A stretch of 64,000 bases of DNA from Isoetes taiwanensis (GCA_021234155.1 JAJEKV010000031.1:6836748-6900747), one strand, 5' to 3'; positions 1 through 12,347 are shown, counted from the stretch's first letter. A program made the numbers and translations. Notes: generated by a model not told the origin, from the letters alone.

Positions 1-658
1 AGGACCAAACAAAAATGTAAGGAGTGCAATAGTACATCTTAGAGGACTTGCTAAATGTTCTTGCATGCAGTCATCTCCGTTGTACATGCAATAAAGAGTA
101 GATACTCCATCCTTTGCTATATTCTTCAGGCAGGTGAAGGATTGCCATACTGCAAATTGACTTTTTATTAAAGAAGCTGGCTTCAAGGCTGAATTATTCT
201 GGCCTAACCTTTGTGTGCGTGAGACCACAAAACGAATTTCTAGAGACTATATCCAATCTGCCCTTCCTTTGAGCATTATTCTGTCAACATACTGCAGGTT
301 GAAACCGTTCAAACAAGGAACATTCATTTCAAAGAGATTCTCATAATGAAAATGTACATGTGCATAAAGACTGTACAGATCAAGTCGTCTCCCATTCAAA
401 ACAGTATTTGGAAATGCTTCCAGACCAATTGGAGGAATGAGATGACCATGACCTCTGGATACCAAAAATTGCATCACATCATTCAAAGATTCTGCATGCA
501 GAAGATAACGAAGGGATATGAGTACAAATTACAATTATCCTTACGCTGAGGAAAATGAGAGTATCCACCTCTAAACATTCTGCAATAGGTGCCCATTTCT
601 TAGCAACTAGAGGCATCATTGGAGCAAGTAATATGAACTTGCTTCTTGATTTACTCAT
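1..658 (-). CDS. partial gene with ARID-like exon, runs off left edge
   Basis: Three blocks on the minus strand look coding. Block A (658-545) starts at an ATG and reads as a hydrophobic-then-mixed peptide with AKKWAPIAECLEVDTLIF, followed by a possible donor at 544. Block B starts after a clear acceptor (tgcatgcag, exon from 491) and contains RGHGHLIPPIGLEAFPN and LDLYSLY. This matches the first half of an ARID/BRIGHT DNA-binding domain (RGH, IPP, LDLY-LY pattern), usual in chromatin-associated plant proteins. Block C starts after an acceptor at 150 and stays open to position 1 (WQSFTCLKNIAKDGVSTLY). The second half of the ARID domain is not visible: after LYSLYAH the frame reads unrelated sequence. 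Intron phases do not match with the simplest donors (A to B and B to C each need another donor). The model is therefore incomplete, or the gene is damaged. The rest would lie left of the window. Confidence 0.4.
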
Positions 659-854
659 ATTAAAGACAAGATAAAACAGACAAGACAAATAAGAGGACAA
701 ACAAAATATCAAATATATTGAAATGGGAGCTACGGCATTGTCTGCGACTAGGGTTTCACAATTGCAGCATAAGCTTGGCCTACTTGTGCAGGCCGAATGA
801 AGAAATATAAGCATAGGACTGATTTGTGCAAGTCTTAGTCTATGGCTATGAACA

Positions 855-1735
855 GATCCAAATACAGATAGAGTTTCTTTTCTATCTTGTCTCTCTTCTT
901 CAGATGTGTCAAATGCCTTTCCATACTATAGGAACCAATAAAGTATGAATATTCAGAAACAAATGGCATGCCATTGAATGCTTGACCAGCCCCAATTTGA
1001 CAGACATGGATGAAATCTAAAACCGTTATCAAGCTTACCACTCTATGGACCAGATTATCGTTAGCAAAATGAAGAAGGCATTCCAATACCGGCGAGGGCG
1101 CCCGTAAATCGAGTCCGGGATGTGGTGTTTCCGGACAATTTGCCTATGGTGTTTCTGGACGTCCAGAAACACCCAATGCTTCTGGAAGTGGTGTTTCTGG
1201 CCAAAAATGGTATTTCTGGCCAAAAACCAAGCGCGAAACTGCGCGGCGGAGCCAAAATCTTTGGTCGGATCCTTCTTGCAGCTCCCTGGACGGCTTGAAA
1301 TGCTTCAAAAGCCCTTCCAATCGCTTTGTCTTCCTCTTTAACACTAGTTTGATGAAGAGAGGAAGTGATTTGAGCTCAGATAGAGCCGGATTAAGCAAAA
1401 AATGACCTAAAACAGTTGATTCTGGGCTTAAAACTGTGAAGTGCACAGTGGCTGATAACGGTAGCCAGAAACACCACAAAAAAAGTCCGGAAACACCACA
1501 TCCCGGACTCGATTTACGGGCGCCCGGCTACCGGCTATAGCTCCTTCGAGCCCAAAACAGTTTCTTGTCTGTCTTCTTTTAATCTGTTTGATACCTTGCT
1601 CATACTATAGGAAGCATGAAGATTCACAAACGATGTGCTACTGAATGCTTGACCAGCCCCAATCTGATAGTCACAAGACGAAATATGAAGCCACTATAAA
1701 AGCGAAAAGCCAAGCTTACCACTCTATATGGGCCT
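855..1735 (-). repeat. diverged duplicated exon-like block flanking a TIR element
   Basis: Sequence at about 860-1055 and again at about 1560-1735 is clearly related. Both share gaatgcttgaccagcccc, a 'tactatagga' block and 'aagcttaccactctat'. On the minus strand both keep an open stretch containing QIGAGQAF followed by F-V and SYSM, so they may be copies of one exon. I do not recognise the product. The 434-bp inverted-repeat element lies between the two copies. Confidence 0.45.
1096..1529. mobile_element. MITE-like element with ~41-bp terminal inverted repeats
   Basis: The left end (1096-1136, starting gggcgcccgtaaatcgag) and the right end (1489-1529, ending ctcgatttacgggcgccc) are reverse complements over about 41 bp. 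The short word taccggc occurs just outside both ends (1087-1093 and 1531-1537), but no exact target-site duplication abuts the repeats. The interior carries several copies of a gtgtttctgg word, including a perfect palindrome around 1149-1173 (gtgtttctggac/gtccagaaacac). There is no transposase reading frame, so this is a non-autonomous element. The superfamily is not assigned. Confidence 0.75.
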
Positions 1736-2779
1736 CAGCAAAACAAGGAAGGTACTCCTAAATTTTTAATACCAGGCATGTCGAAGAAAAAAAATATGCA
1801 GTGCAAAACCGATAACATGCCATTCAGATATTGGAATACAGTGTACACTCTAGATGTACTGATTAGTAGGCCTTGTGATGCGCCCATCAAATCATATGAA
1901 AACTATTAAGAAAAGATGTACAAAAATACAAAAAAAGGCCCTTGTTATACCTATTCCACTGACATACATGTCGATGACTATGACCACAGCCCCCACCCCC
2001 AAATAACAATCCCAACAAAGGTAGACATGGCATCGAGACTTCTCTTGAGAGTATGTAGACACAATCTCCATTCGCGGACCAGATAATACTAGCATGATCG
2101 ATAGATACACAATGAAGAGGAAGGTGAGAGCAAAAATGCACGCAACAAGCGTGGCCCGTCAGTCACAGGGCAGGTACAACCACCTAGCAGAAAGCCGTGT
2201 CACGCCAACCATCAATATGACTACTATTTGGCATTTATCCATTTAAACTGCATGCAATGCATGCAGAAGTACAATAAAGGTTTGTAAGGTACCTCCAAAG
2301 AGTTTCCCATATCACATTGTTATATGCGGTGGAGTTTTGTAGTGCCTTTTAAAGTGTGGCAATCAAATTTGTCTGATCTATCTATCTTTGAGGACTCTTT
2401 ATCTCCCAAACATACATGTAAAAGTATGTCAAGCGATATAAGTACCTTAAGTGATAATACGGTGGTGGACAACTAGACTAGTAACAATAAAAAAAAAAGA
2501 AAGCAAGCAATCATTGATAAGAAAAACTGAATGAAACACGCGATTGTATGAATTTTACATCCTCCTCCTGTTTCTTACAATATCTTATCAATCACTCAAT
2601 CTCCAAAAGAAATCTGAAGCATTTTGTTTGAAACATAAATATCTTGAAGCGTGCTTCAGGCCATTCTCCTCTATGACTTGTACCTATGAATTGTGTATAT
2701 ACATTCAAATGAATTGTATATATGCTACCTAAATTCATCAAAAATACCTTTGTATCTTTGTAAGAATGATTCAATAGCG

Positions 2780-3307
2780 TCAAACTTCAACAAGTCTAAA
2801 TTTTGCTAAATGTGTAATAATTGGCGATGAACTTGAAGCTGAGGATGCTCGAGATCTTCTACAACAACAACTAATCAAGCAACACAAAATGCATAGAACG
2901 AGCAAAACTACCATGGCCACAATGATCCATGGCACCAACTTTTTCTCAAATTTGCTTAATTGGAGCAACTGTTTTGAATGTGTTCTTTGCACCCTCAACA
3001 ATGTAATCTGATGATCATCACCCAGGCTAGGGCTCTCGAGAGGAGCTTCATTTGTAACAAAACACACCATGGAATATACATGGTATACTGCCCCAGTACA
3101 AGAGCAATCTTTCGAGCACATTGCAATGCACCTTTCTTCACTTAAATGACCATTAATGAGCTTAAGAGATTGCTCTAGAAAGAAATTTTGGCCAGGATAT
3201 GGCAGGAATGTTGCAGAATGTTGGCAGTGCTCTTTTCTTGCAATGGCAGAGAGAGGGTGAAAGGCTAGGAGGAGGGTGAAGAGCATAAGGCGCCAATCCG
3301 AGGCCAT
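2780..3307 (-). CDS. small membrane protein: signal peptide, PAN/apple-like domain, one TM segment
   Basis: Single-exon reading frame of 175 residues from the chosen ATG. It begins with a signal peptide (MASDWRLMLFTLLLAF..LSAIA). An extracellular region follows with the cysteine pattern of PAN/apple domains (EERCIAMCSKDCSCTGAVYH, then MVCF about 10 residues on), a form familiar from plant S-locus-type receptor kinases. A transmembrane helix near residue 125-150 (PWIIVAMVVLLVLCILCCL) is followed by a Cys-rich, Ser/Arg-rich short tail. There is no kinase domain, so it is a receptor-like protein or a membrane-anchored binding module. The frame also has an ATG 33 bp upstream (3340), but a TATA box at 3346-3353 lies so close that this ATG would precede the transcription start, so I prefer 3307. 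The ligand is unknown. The protein is presumably at the plasma membrane, with the N-terminus outside. Confidence 0.7.
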   Translation of the reverse strand: MASDWRLMLFTLLLAFHPLSAIARKEHCQHSATFLPYPGQNFFLEQSLKLINGHLSEERCIAMCSKDCSCTGAVYHVYSMVCFVTNEAPLESPSLGDDHQITLLRVQRTHSKQLLQLSKFEKKLVPWIIVAMVVLLVLCILCCLISCCCRRSRASSASSSSPIITHLAKFRLVEV

Positions 3308-3345
3308 ATCTAAAGGTTGGAGAATGGCTTGGGTCCTCAAAAAGC

Positions 3346-3353
3346 TTATATAG
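3346..3353 (-). promoter_or_regulatory. TATA box of the PAN-like gene
   Basis: Minus-strand ctctatataagc is a canonical plant TATA box. A start site 25-32 bp downstream would fall near 3315-3322, just ahead of the ATG at 3307 and downstream of the ATG at 3340. This decides the start chosen for the gene. Confidence 0.6.
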
Positions 3354-3354
3354 A

Positions 3355-4234
3355 GCCCAAATAGGAATGCAACGTTTAGACCAAGACCATAGAAACAGGG
3401 GGAGAAGTCAGTACACGAAATGTGGTGTCATACTTTACCAATGTGAAACGCCAATCACCACATGCCACCGTTTTCTTGGCTTGCCTTTTGCATTATGCAG
3501 AATATTATATGCACTATTATAACTGGACTCTAATCGATTATTTGGAGGTCTTTAGCAGGGTTTAAGCAGATTTCTCGGCACCGCATAGAAAATCTGCTTT
3601 AGTTGGCCATATGATCTGCTTGCCATTTCATTCATGCAACCCAATTGCCTCTTCACACAGGGTGAGGTTTTATGTCGGTTCTGAAGAAAAGCCAAGAATA
3701 GGTCTTAAAGCTCAGGATCTTGACGGGCATTGAGCACCAGCTGCAATTTCATTATTGGATGTAAGTACATATCCATATTCGTGCTTTTCATGAGGCTAGT
3801 GGGATGCTTGACCAGAAAATGTTAGTATCTGTACCATGTACTTCAATGATAGAAGTACCCGCATTGCTACTTCCATCAGCCAATTTTTAAATAACTGAGA
3901 TTTTGGGAATCTTGTATTTTGTAAATCTCCATGTACCCATTGTTGGTCAATCCAGATACTTTATCTGCAATTCCAATGTTCCAGTTATTCATGCAACCGT
4001 TTACATATTCCATTTTTTAGAGGAAATGCTGATTCTCTATACATTGCATCCATATGTTCTGAGCACCATACGTGAAGGAACTTTAAAACCTTTATGGCAC
4101 AGATGATGTTTTGAGTAAATGTATGAAGCATGTTTCTCATTTGGGTCTAAAACCTATTTGTCAATTTAATGCCGCAATGTCTGTACATTTACAAGACTCA
4201 GCTATTGTTGTAGATAAATTTTGCATATATTCAA
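3355..4234. other. intergenic region between PAN-like gene and BTB gene
   Basis: This includes the upstream region of the PAN-like gene and the 3' flank of the BTB gene, which ends at 4235. I see no coding sequence, RNA gene or element in it. Confidence 0.5.
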
Positions 4235-7200
4235 TCAGACTAACTGAACAACAGCTGCAACTCTTAGGGAGCTTCCTTGCAAAAGATCAACAAGTTCATC
4301 AAATACAAATGCAGTCCGCCAACCCCAGCCCTTTGGTGCCTTTGGTAATAATGTGCCTGCCTGCGTTAAGCTTCCCAAGATTAACCCTCGCTTTGCAGGG
4401 CATATTAACTGCGTAAAAATGACAAGTCAACTTCGAAACAAATCAAATATATAAAATTCAACTTCGAAGCAGTGTCATCCTATTTACCTGATAACGCGCA
4501 GTAACCTTTTCTCTGGTATCTGAATAAAGAGAAACCTGACACAAAAAATAGGAGGAATCAGGAAGGAAACTGGTAATGTGGTTCAGAGAGAAGTTTTTTA
4601 GTTTCTAATTTATGCCAAACCTTCCCATGCAGACAGGACTCGTCAGCTTTACGCCGATGGAGAAAAAGGCCTGTCAGATCCAAACAGTAAATTTTTTTAA
4701 GTTTTCTGATGAAATGAAACATCAATATGAGTGATTCATTTTACCAAGTGTACGACGGTATCGTGGATCTTCATCATTGAAAGCCTGAAGGCTAATCTGC
4801 AATATTCACTTCACATCTTAGGACCAAACGAAGACATGGTGACATTAAAGATTGCTTTTCGAAAATATACCTTCCAAAGAGATCCTGCATAGAAGAATTC
4901 TTGTGAATGTTTTGTGTGTTGCCCTTCTCCAAGCCGATAAACATCTTCAAATTCCACGCTGTAAACCACAAAGCAAAGTAATAAGTTTCTTTGACTGAAC
5001 TGGAATGGAAAATCCAAGACCAAACAGCAAGGAAGCCCAGCTCTCCCTTCCTGTTTCAGACATACAAGTGATGGAGTGAAGCACAACTCCTTTTCTCCGT
5101 GAATGGAATTTGTTTTGGCCAGACCACTAATATTAGAGGTAAGTTTAGACCAGAAAACACAAGAAGCCTCCCTGGCTAGCACACCGTTAGCAAGTAGAAG
5201 GGTCAGGACAGGAAAATATTGAGCATTCTTAATACTACCATAAAATACTGAAAGGCAAAAAAATCTTGCCATTGACAAATGAAGAACTTTGAAATGTTTA
5301 GATGAGCAAAAGACAAGCTTAAAATCTTTTACTCGCAGGCATCAAAATGTCTAGGGAAACACCAAAGAGTTTACACAGAAGGCTATAAAAAATCTGAAAT
5401 TCTAACAATTATTTAAACACAAAGGAGAGAACTACATACCCAAAACGAAAAGGCGGAAAACTTCGTAAAGGAGTGTGAAGATCCAAAGAGATTGACATGC
5501 CTTGACATGCATCCCACTCTTGTTCTGAGCTTGACTCCTGAGCATCAAGCTTGTTTTGTAATGTTTCTCCATTTGGAAAATAACCTTGTTCATCAATTCT
5601 ACCAGTTTGGTCTGACTGAACGGAGACTCCACTTATTCCCTGGGTGAGCCCTACGACAGCATTGAGACCATCAACTGATGAAGGTAAATCCATCACTCCA
5701 AGGTCTGATGTGTGATCATTTCCTAGAGACTGCTGATTAGATTTTGCGCCATGAACACGAGGAAATACAAGACGTGAAGATGGCCACCATGATGTCCCAG
5801 ATTGGCCAGCTGTGCCTCGACCAATGCCTGCAAGGCCATCTAGAGTGTTTCTTGAATGGACACGGGTTTGCACACCTGTGCTACTCTGCCCATCAGGCAA
5901 AGAAAAATTTCCTGCAACAACAGAGGCAATCCTCTCCTGGTCATCTCTGTAAGAGTTTGCATTTGCACGACTATGTGCTGGGTATACATATAAGTGCCTG
6001 CATATACAGGACGGAATCGAGAGGCTGCAGTTCTTACATGTGTCTGCAGCTATTGCCAGCACCTGTTTCCTAAGCAATGTCTGCACAAGACAAATTTGAT
6101 GAATGAGTTATACCAAAAGTAGATTCTAACCCACTGAAAGCTTGGTGGAAATGTTACCTGCAACCAAAGTCCATCAGCCACTGATCTACAAGGAAATCCT
6201 AATTCCTCAAGACGAGCCCTTGTATCTAAAAGCTCCTCAAACGCCATGTGACAATAGTGAATTCCTCCTCCTTCAAAAATATCAATAAAAGAGTCCCAGT
6301 CTTCATTATTCGTCCAGTCATCTTGGCTACGGTACACTTTCATGTGTCGCCTTCCAACAACTCGTCCCCCCCAAGAGCCATCTCTGTTCCAATGACCTGA
6401 GTATTTTGTTGCGGTACCTTGTTCTGATGATGGAGAACATTGTCCAGGAGGATCACCATATCTACAATTATCCTCATAGCAACTATGGAATGTTTGATGA
6501 CTATTGCTTAAATCCTCAAGATGTGCAGCTGCACTTGCTTGCTTTCTAGCCTCCCCCGCATATCTATGCTGTGAATCTGTTGTGTATCTTTGGTCAAGTG
6601 AAGAGGAAGTAGAAGATTCAGGCTCCAAGTAAGTTGCTGCCACAGTATCAGCTAATTCAAGCACGATATTGTTCATTGCATTGGTAACATCAGAGGACCT
6701 GTCCAAAACTGCAGCATTTTCCTTGTTATTTCCACTTGATCCTTCTCTAAATAAATCCTTAGAGAAACATGAGGAGGAGCTGGATCCACGGGGGTTGATT
6801 TCTATGACAACTCCCTTGGCAATAAGCACACTAAGTGCCAACTCAAACCTGCATCAGATAATAAAGATTTTAGGTTACAATCCAGTCATGATAGTCTCTT
6901 ATCTTGGAAAGTTAATATAAAAAACCAAAACCAGGTCCATTCTAAGGGGTAATCTACCTTTTTTCTTCGTTAGGAACCCAGAGCTCGTCCGAAGTCAAGA
7001 GTGTAAGCAGAGTATGTGTAGAAAGTTTGGGCAAAATCTGAAGAAGCCCATTGCGAGTTGATGGAATATATAGAAAAAATTAAAATGGCATTTTCAATAA
7101 CTTCAAGGATGAACAGACTTACCTCTCGTAATTCTACTGCTGCACCACGGCAGAGGTAGCCCCAGCAGGCCTTGCGAACACGCTCTCCATATACACCATA

Positions 7201-8480
7201 ATCTTGGCTCTCCGCAAAAGCCTTGACAAAGATAAAAAATATTACTCATTTCCAATGACAGGAATGGGCACTGATGTTTATAGGAATAACTGTTTGCTAT
7301 TAATTATTGAATAACAAACCTGATAAGCCAGAAAGTTCTGAGTCCAGAGTTCAGAAATAATGAAGTCCGTACAAAATGCACATAGATCCTGTAAAGAAAA
7401 ATCTATGGTTTAGACAATGACAAGGCATCCTGAAGGATAGAACAACAACTTCAGATGATGTCTCCTCTATTTCCATTTCGAATAGCGTTCTTAGACAATT
7501 ACACTAATAATCTTAGTTCCAATAATCGTACTGTACTAGGAAGCACGGGTGGAAAGATAGCTAATTTGTCATACTCTATGATACCTGCAGGTCAAGGAAT
7601 GACGCAGCAGCCAAGACACGGCATGCATTGCTATCATCGAGCTTCGGAGTATGCCCATATAAATATGCCAGAGCTGTTGCTATTGCCTCGGAATTAATAT
7701 TCTCATCATCAACATGAAGAGTCACTTCTTTTGCATTAGCCTCTGTCCATGGCCCTTGTAGCATATGTCTGCAAACACACAACAGCAAATTTCTTAATAC
7801 ATAAAGCTAGTTGCCTGCAGCAATAGAAACTTCAATATATGAGGCCAACTCCTTCTGACAATCTTTCCAACAACAAACATAAAATACCTAGGAATTTCGC
7901 ATGGATGACTGCTGCTGGTGCCTAAAAACTATTTTCCACTACACTAGCACTTCCCAATGATGTCCTCGTATGTACTAATTACTGCAATAATGCAACTTCA
8001 ATTTTTTCTTCCGAAAGAAACTACGGACTTTAACATACGTTCAGGTTCTTAACTTGCAATCTAAGCCATATGCAGATAACTTAACTGGAAATTAGCAATT
8101 CAATTGTTTACAACAGACCTGAAAAATGAACTGCGGGAGAGAAGCAGCCGATGTAAGTGGAATGTAGAACCCATTGCCCTAACCACTATATCAGAAAAGG
8201 CTTGAGAGTTCCATCCCTCCAACTGCACATGCCCACAGAGTGCCACCAAATTATTGTCTAAATTTTCCATTTGAGCTCCGCTCTCAGATATGGAGGCCGG
8301 AATTCCTGATCCCGAGACAAGGGACAAAATGTCCGAAAACTGGGATCCAGAACAAACCGAAGGGCCCGCCCCTGCACTAGCATTGCCATTGCCTTGATTA
8401 CTTGCACTTGACCTCTGATGTCCACTACAGGGGCTAGTACCACTACTGTTTTGCAGAGGATCAGACATCAGCAAAGACAT
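4235..8480 (-). CDS. BTB/POZ domain protein, germ-cell-less-like plant family, 12 exons
   Basis: Complete gene model. Exons, high to low coordinate: 8480-8119, 7768-7585, 7388-7320, 7221-7123, 7037-6958, 6848-6158, 6080-5440, 4958-4871, 4796-4745, 4670-4621, 4535-4488, 4408-4235. Every intron is GT-AG and phases join without a break, giving 2538 nt or 845 residues. The start is the first ATG after an in-frame stop at 8490-8492. Residues 1-85 are low-complexity Ser/Gly/Asn. A BTB/POZ fold follows at about 90-200 (WNSQAFSDIVVRA, HLHRLLLSRSSFF, ALAYLYG), then a BACK-like helical part (NFLAYQAFAESQDYGVYGER, LLTSDELWVPNEEKRFELAL). The middle is Ser/Gln-rich and disordered. The C-terminal part after residue 700 (VEFEDVYRLGEGQ, YAGSLWK, GWGWRTAFVFDEL) is well formed. 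BTB proteins usually serve as CUL3 ubiquitin-ligase adaptors or transcription co-regulators; the exact substrate is not inferable. This is the best-supported host gene in the window. Confidence 0.85.
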
Positions 8481-10314
8481 ACATGAAGCCTATCATTCAA
8501 GAACATGGGCAGGAGTACGAGTGGATCAAAACGCACAAGTAAGACATCATTTGCGAAATTTTTTGCGTGAGGATGCAGCTATGGCAGACTTGGCAGGTGG
8601 GTTTTGGGACTGCGGGTCTGCCGGATCCGAGGGAGCGGCGATGGGGTTGGCTGGGGAGGGCTACAAACCTGCCATAGCCGGGGGCATGGGTGCCGGAATT
8701 GCGACTTCCCGGCGACCGGAATTGGGGTTTGGCTGCCGGCAAGAGACGCCGAGCCGTTCCATCAGAAAAGAAATGGTGGTCTTTTTTCTTTTACTAGTGT
8801 GAATCTAGATGTGTAGTATCTTGAAATTGTTGATATGTCATGGTAGTAGGGTCCCAATCCAAATCTATCGTGCCAATGTCATACTTTGTGTTTCTTTGCA
8901 AGTCTTTCTAGTTATATGCATCTATCTTGGATATTCTCCTGGACATGTCCAACTAGTATGGCTCACCACTCTCAAATTGCCATTTTTGTCTCAAATTCAA
9001 TGGCCTCAATCCCTTCTCTTTCAATTCAATCCAATTCAATTCAATTTTTTCATCCTAAAAGACCTCAAGGTAGGTTAAAGTACAAGTAGTTATTTCATTA
9101 TCCAATACATCTATATGTGCCTAGCATGGCAAGTGTGTAATATGATGGGATCTTGGGTCTTATACCCCTTAGTTTATAGTATGTTGCTCATAAGAGACCC
9201 CAACATTTTAAATGGAAAAGCTATGGATGTTATTATTAAATGGGCTTGTCGAATGTCAAAAAAATGTTAGTATCTATCTAATGGAACATTACATAAGGGG
9301 TTGCCCCATAATCCACACACTTAGTAGTATATATATTATATTATAATAACGGCAAAAGCCGTCGTCGTCGACATCAAAAGCCCAAATCATAACTCTCTAA
9401 TAAACTCTTCATTATATAGTTTTGAGTCAACCATCAAAATTACTATATTACAAGAAATTTATCGTGGCGGCCAAGGCCGCCGCAAACCTTTCTCTTTATC
9501 GACTCCATGCGAGTTCGAAATGATGTGAATGTTATGCTTGGTGTTAGTTCAAAAATTCTAAAAGTTGAACCCTATCAACTCCAAATATGGAGGTTGATCT
9601 TTTGGATGCCTGCATAAATAATTGTCATTAGCATGTAACCTGACATCATCAAATGCCAGTTAGTCAAGAACGTTAGAGCATGTGTTCTTTTGATGTAAAG
9701 AATACAATCGGGAAGTTCTAGTCGAACACATGCAAAATGCCTATCTTAATAAGTTTAAATAATACTACCTATAAAAGAATATGCCAAGGTGATTAGTTTG
9801 AGCATACCTCTGCCCGCTCCATGCCACAAGAGATGTAGTCTAGTCCTCTCATAGAAGGGAATTCAGATTTGCAATTTCTTTTTAGGCCTTAGTTTTGATC
9901 TTGAAAGTCATGGCTCCCAACCTGCTTTGAATAATGCATTGTTTTTATCAGAGTTCTCTTCTGCAACATTTTTCATCTCACTAATCAGTATCATCGGTGC
10001 AGCCACGACCAGATTCCTGAGTTTACTGGACCCGGTACAATTACGAAACAGGGGAATGACTCAATTCTTGTTTTTTTCTTGTTTCTACTCTTATCTAGAA
10101 TTGCCTATTAAACTCAACAACGCTAATGCTCCGCTCTGCCTTTTTCCAGCGGTTTCTACCATCTGGATTACAGAGAAGATTTCAAGTAATTTTTGTTTCG
10201 ACGAAATAGCCAAAGCTTTACAAAGCAAAGTGTATTGAAGAAAAATAGATCAAGCCAAAAGGGGGACATGGGCATTGCCTTGTTCCTCATATTCAAAGCA
10301 AGATTTGAAGGTGA
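8481..10314. other. BTB 5' flank and intergenic sequence
   Basis: 8497-8742 on the minus strand is an 81-codon open frame just upstream of the BTB start and is probably 5' UTR or an upstream ORF. The 8580-8760 stretch is GC-rich, as expected near a promoter. Short palindromes occur at 9350-9366 (acggcaaaagccgt) and 9463-9482 (gcggccaaggccgc). A (caatt)-like stretch lies at 9015-9050. No gene was recognised in the rest. Confidence 0.4.
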
Positions 10315-10560
10315 TCAGAATCCGCCATAGCCAGAGCCGATCTTTGGACTTGCCTTCTTCCCCGCCAAAACTTCTTCGAGAGCCAGAGTCAAAACCTGAG
10401 GTAGAATGAAAGGAAAGAACCATAGACCGAAAGATAACTGCAACCTAAAAGATAGCTCCCATTCCAAAATCTTAAGCACTGGGTCTGTACATATCAATCT
10501 GGGCGACTTCTTCCTTAGTAAATAGTGGACTTTTGCCAAAAGTTCTCTGCCTGCCTGATA
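10315..10560 (-). other. possible last exons of an unidentified gene
   Basis: After a good acceptor (ttctacctcag, exon from about 10399) the minus strand reads LTLALEEVLAGKKASP and ends IGSGYGGF then stop at 10318. This is a compact, well-formed C-terminus. About 100 bp upstream another stretch reads FTKEEVAQIDMYRP. The two may be neighbouring exons of one gene, but I recognise no family and found no further exons. Confidence 0.25.
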
Positions 10561-11639
10561 CGAACCAAGTTGACATGGCCAAGCATAGCGCGCGCCTTAA
10601 CACAGAACCAAGCTCAACAAAAAAATTGGAGCAGAACCTGAGTTCGGAGGCGACCTGTTGCTGGCAAAGTAGGGCGGAATGTTGCGTATAAGAACAGAGT
10701 ACACGACCCCTGGCACGACTATGGCACTGGAAGAAAAGCAATCGTTGATCTCCCTATTGCTCGGCTAATTTTGAATTTTCCTCCAAAAAGAATATACAGA
10801 ATATACCAAAAAGTAGGCGTGTCGTTACCTAGATAAAAAAAACATCTTAGTTAGATATTTTAACAATAGTAGCAACTAATGTAAATTGAGGGATGAGGTT
10901 AAAACTTAGTGCTATTATTAATTGTTATAGCATGTGTTGTGGGTGTGATCCAATCACGCATAGCCAATAGCCTATCATATATCATTCTTTTCTCTAAAGA
11001 AAGGTTTTAAGAGATGCCTTCTGTACGAACACTTGCTAAATTAAATCCTGAGTCGATCAACCCAATTCTTCTATTTCGACTAGTCTTCCTGTGCTGCATG
11101 GCACACATTCAACCGAGAATCCGGATACATATTTCCAAAGTAAGCTTCGGGATAACAATGCTTTGGAGTTGGTACAAACATGCACTACAAAACCTAGATT
11201 AATCCTACGCTTGTCAGGAGCCCACAGTGGTACCTGTTAATACATTTATCCATGAAGAAGCTTAGAGCAATTGCCTTCATTTGCACAGAAGCATAACAAC
11301 TCAAAATTGAGACAAGCAGATGGATCCAGAAAGAGCGAGAACACAGGGTCTGTCAATGCTGTCAGCTTGGATCCATTGCAGATTAGGGCCACACTCTTTA
11401 GCACTGCTCGGCATTTGCATTTATTTGGACACGCTACAAGGGATTGGTTACACCCAACCGACTGCTACATGTGATGATGAACACACCTGCAGTAGGAGCA
11501 CTAGCATCTTATGTTCATGAGATATTAAACATGTGGGCTCAATTATGCCCCTGGTCATCGTGCAATCATGTACGGATGTATAGTATGTCATCAAGCTTCT
11601 TACAACAAAGTTTTTTCCCTCAAAGACTCTTGAGGCGGT
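10561..11639. other. intergenic, nothing recognised
   Basis: AT-rich sequence with only short chance reading frames on both strands. No RNA gene, inverted repeat or element end was seen. Confidence 0.4.
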
Positions 11640-11757
11640 GGGTTAATCTGGACAATAAAAGGCTGGCTGCCATTTTTTTGTTCTTGTTTTGAGTCCCATA
11701 GGCCACTTAGTCTCCGTGGACGATAAAATTGAATCCAGTCCAATCAATTCAATTCTT
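11640..11757 (+). mobile_element. LINE 3' end fragment
   Basis: The segment containing gtcccataggccacttagtc and ctccgtggacgataaa is homologous to the 3' end of the LINE at 21.75-27.33 kb (there on the minus strand: gtcccataggccaattggtc, ctccgtggatgataaa). It ends in caatt-type short repeats like the tail of the LINE at 31.5 kb. This is a 5'-truncated copy on the plus strand with no coding sequence left. Confidence 0.55.
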
Positions 11758-11801
11758 AATGTTTGAAGATCCATTAATGTTACCATGAACTCTTACATGT
11801 T

Positions 11802-12347
11802 ATTATATCTAATTCATCGCTTGCATTATAGTGCACTTTCATAACTTCATAGCTAGGGCGGCCTAAGCTCACTTCTACGTCGAATTGTGTAGCCTCCTCT
11901 ATGGAATGAATAAACAAAGCTATGCAGTTCCAAATTGGAATGGTGCAAATTTAACAGTGGAGACCGAAGCCTTAAATATCAGGTGTGGTCATATTTAAAC
12001 CCACGAGTAATATCCATGGGATGATGACCACAAAGCAATGGTCACTGTTGGTGGATATATATTGGCCAAAATTATATCTAATTCATCGCTTGCATTGTAG
12101 TGCACTTTCATAACTTCGTAGCTGGAGCGGCCTAAGCTCACTTCTACGTCGAATTGTGTAGCCTCCTCTATGGAATGAATAAACAAAGCTATGCATTTCC
12201 AAATTGAAATGGTGCAAACTTAACAGTGGAGACTGAAATGCAAGAGCCTTAAATATCAGGTGTGGTCATATTTAAACCCACGAGTAATATCCATGGGATG
12301 ATGACCACAAAGCAATGGTCACTGTTGATGGATATATATTGGCTAAA
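11802..12347. repeat. tandem direct duplication, unit ~270 bp
   Basis: Unit 1 (11802-12070) and unit 2 (12071-12347) are near-identical head-to-tail copies, both starting attatatctaattcatcgc and ending gatatatattggc(c/t)aaa. They differ by scattered substitutions and about 8 bp inserted near 12235. There is no convincing coding content. This looks like a local duplication. Confidence 0.8.

Noticed and set aside
9330-9490. CACTA-type miniature element (tacaagaaatttatcg followed by a GC palindrome)
   Set aside because: No convincing inverted partner end or 3-bp duplication was found.
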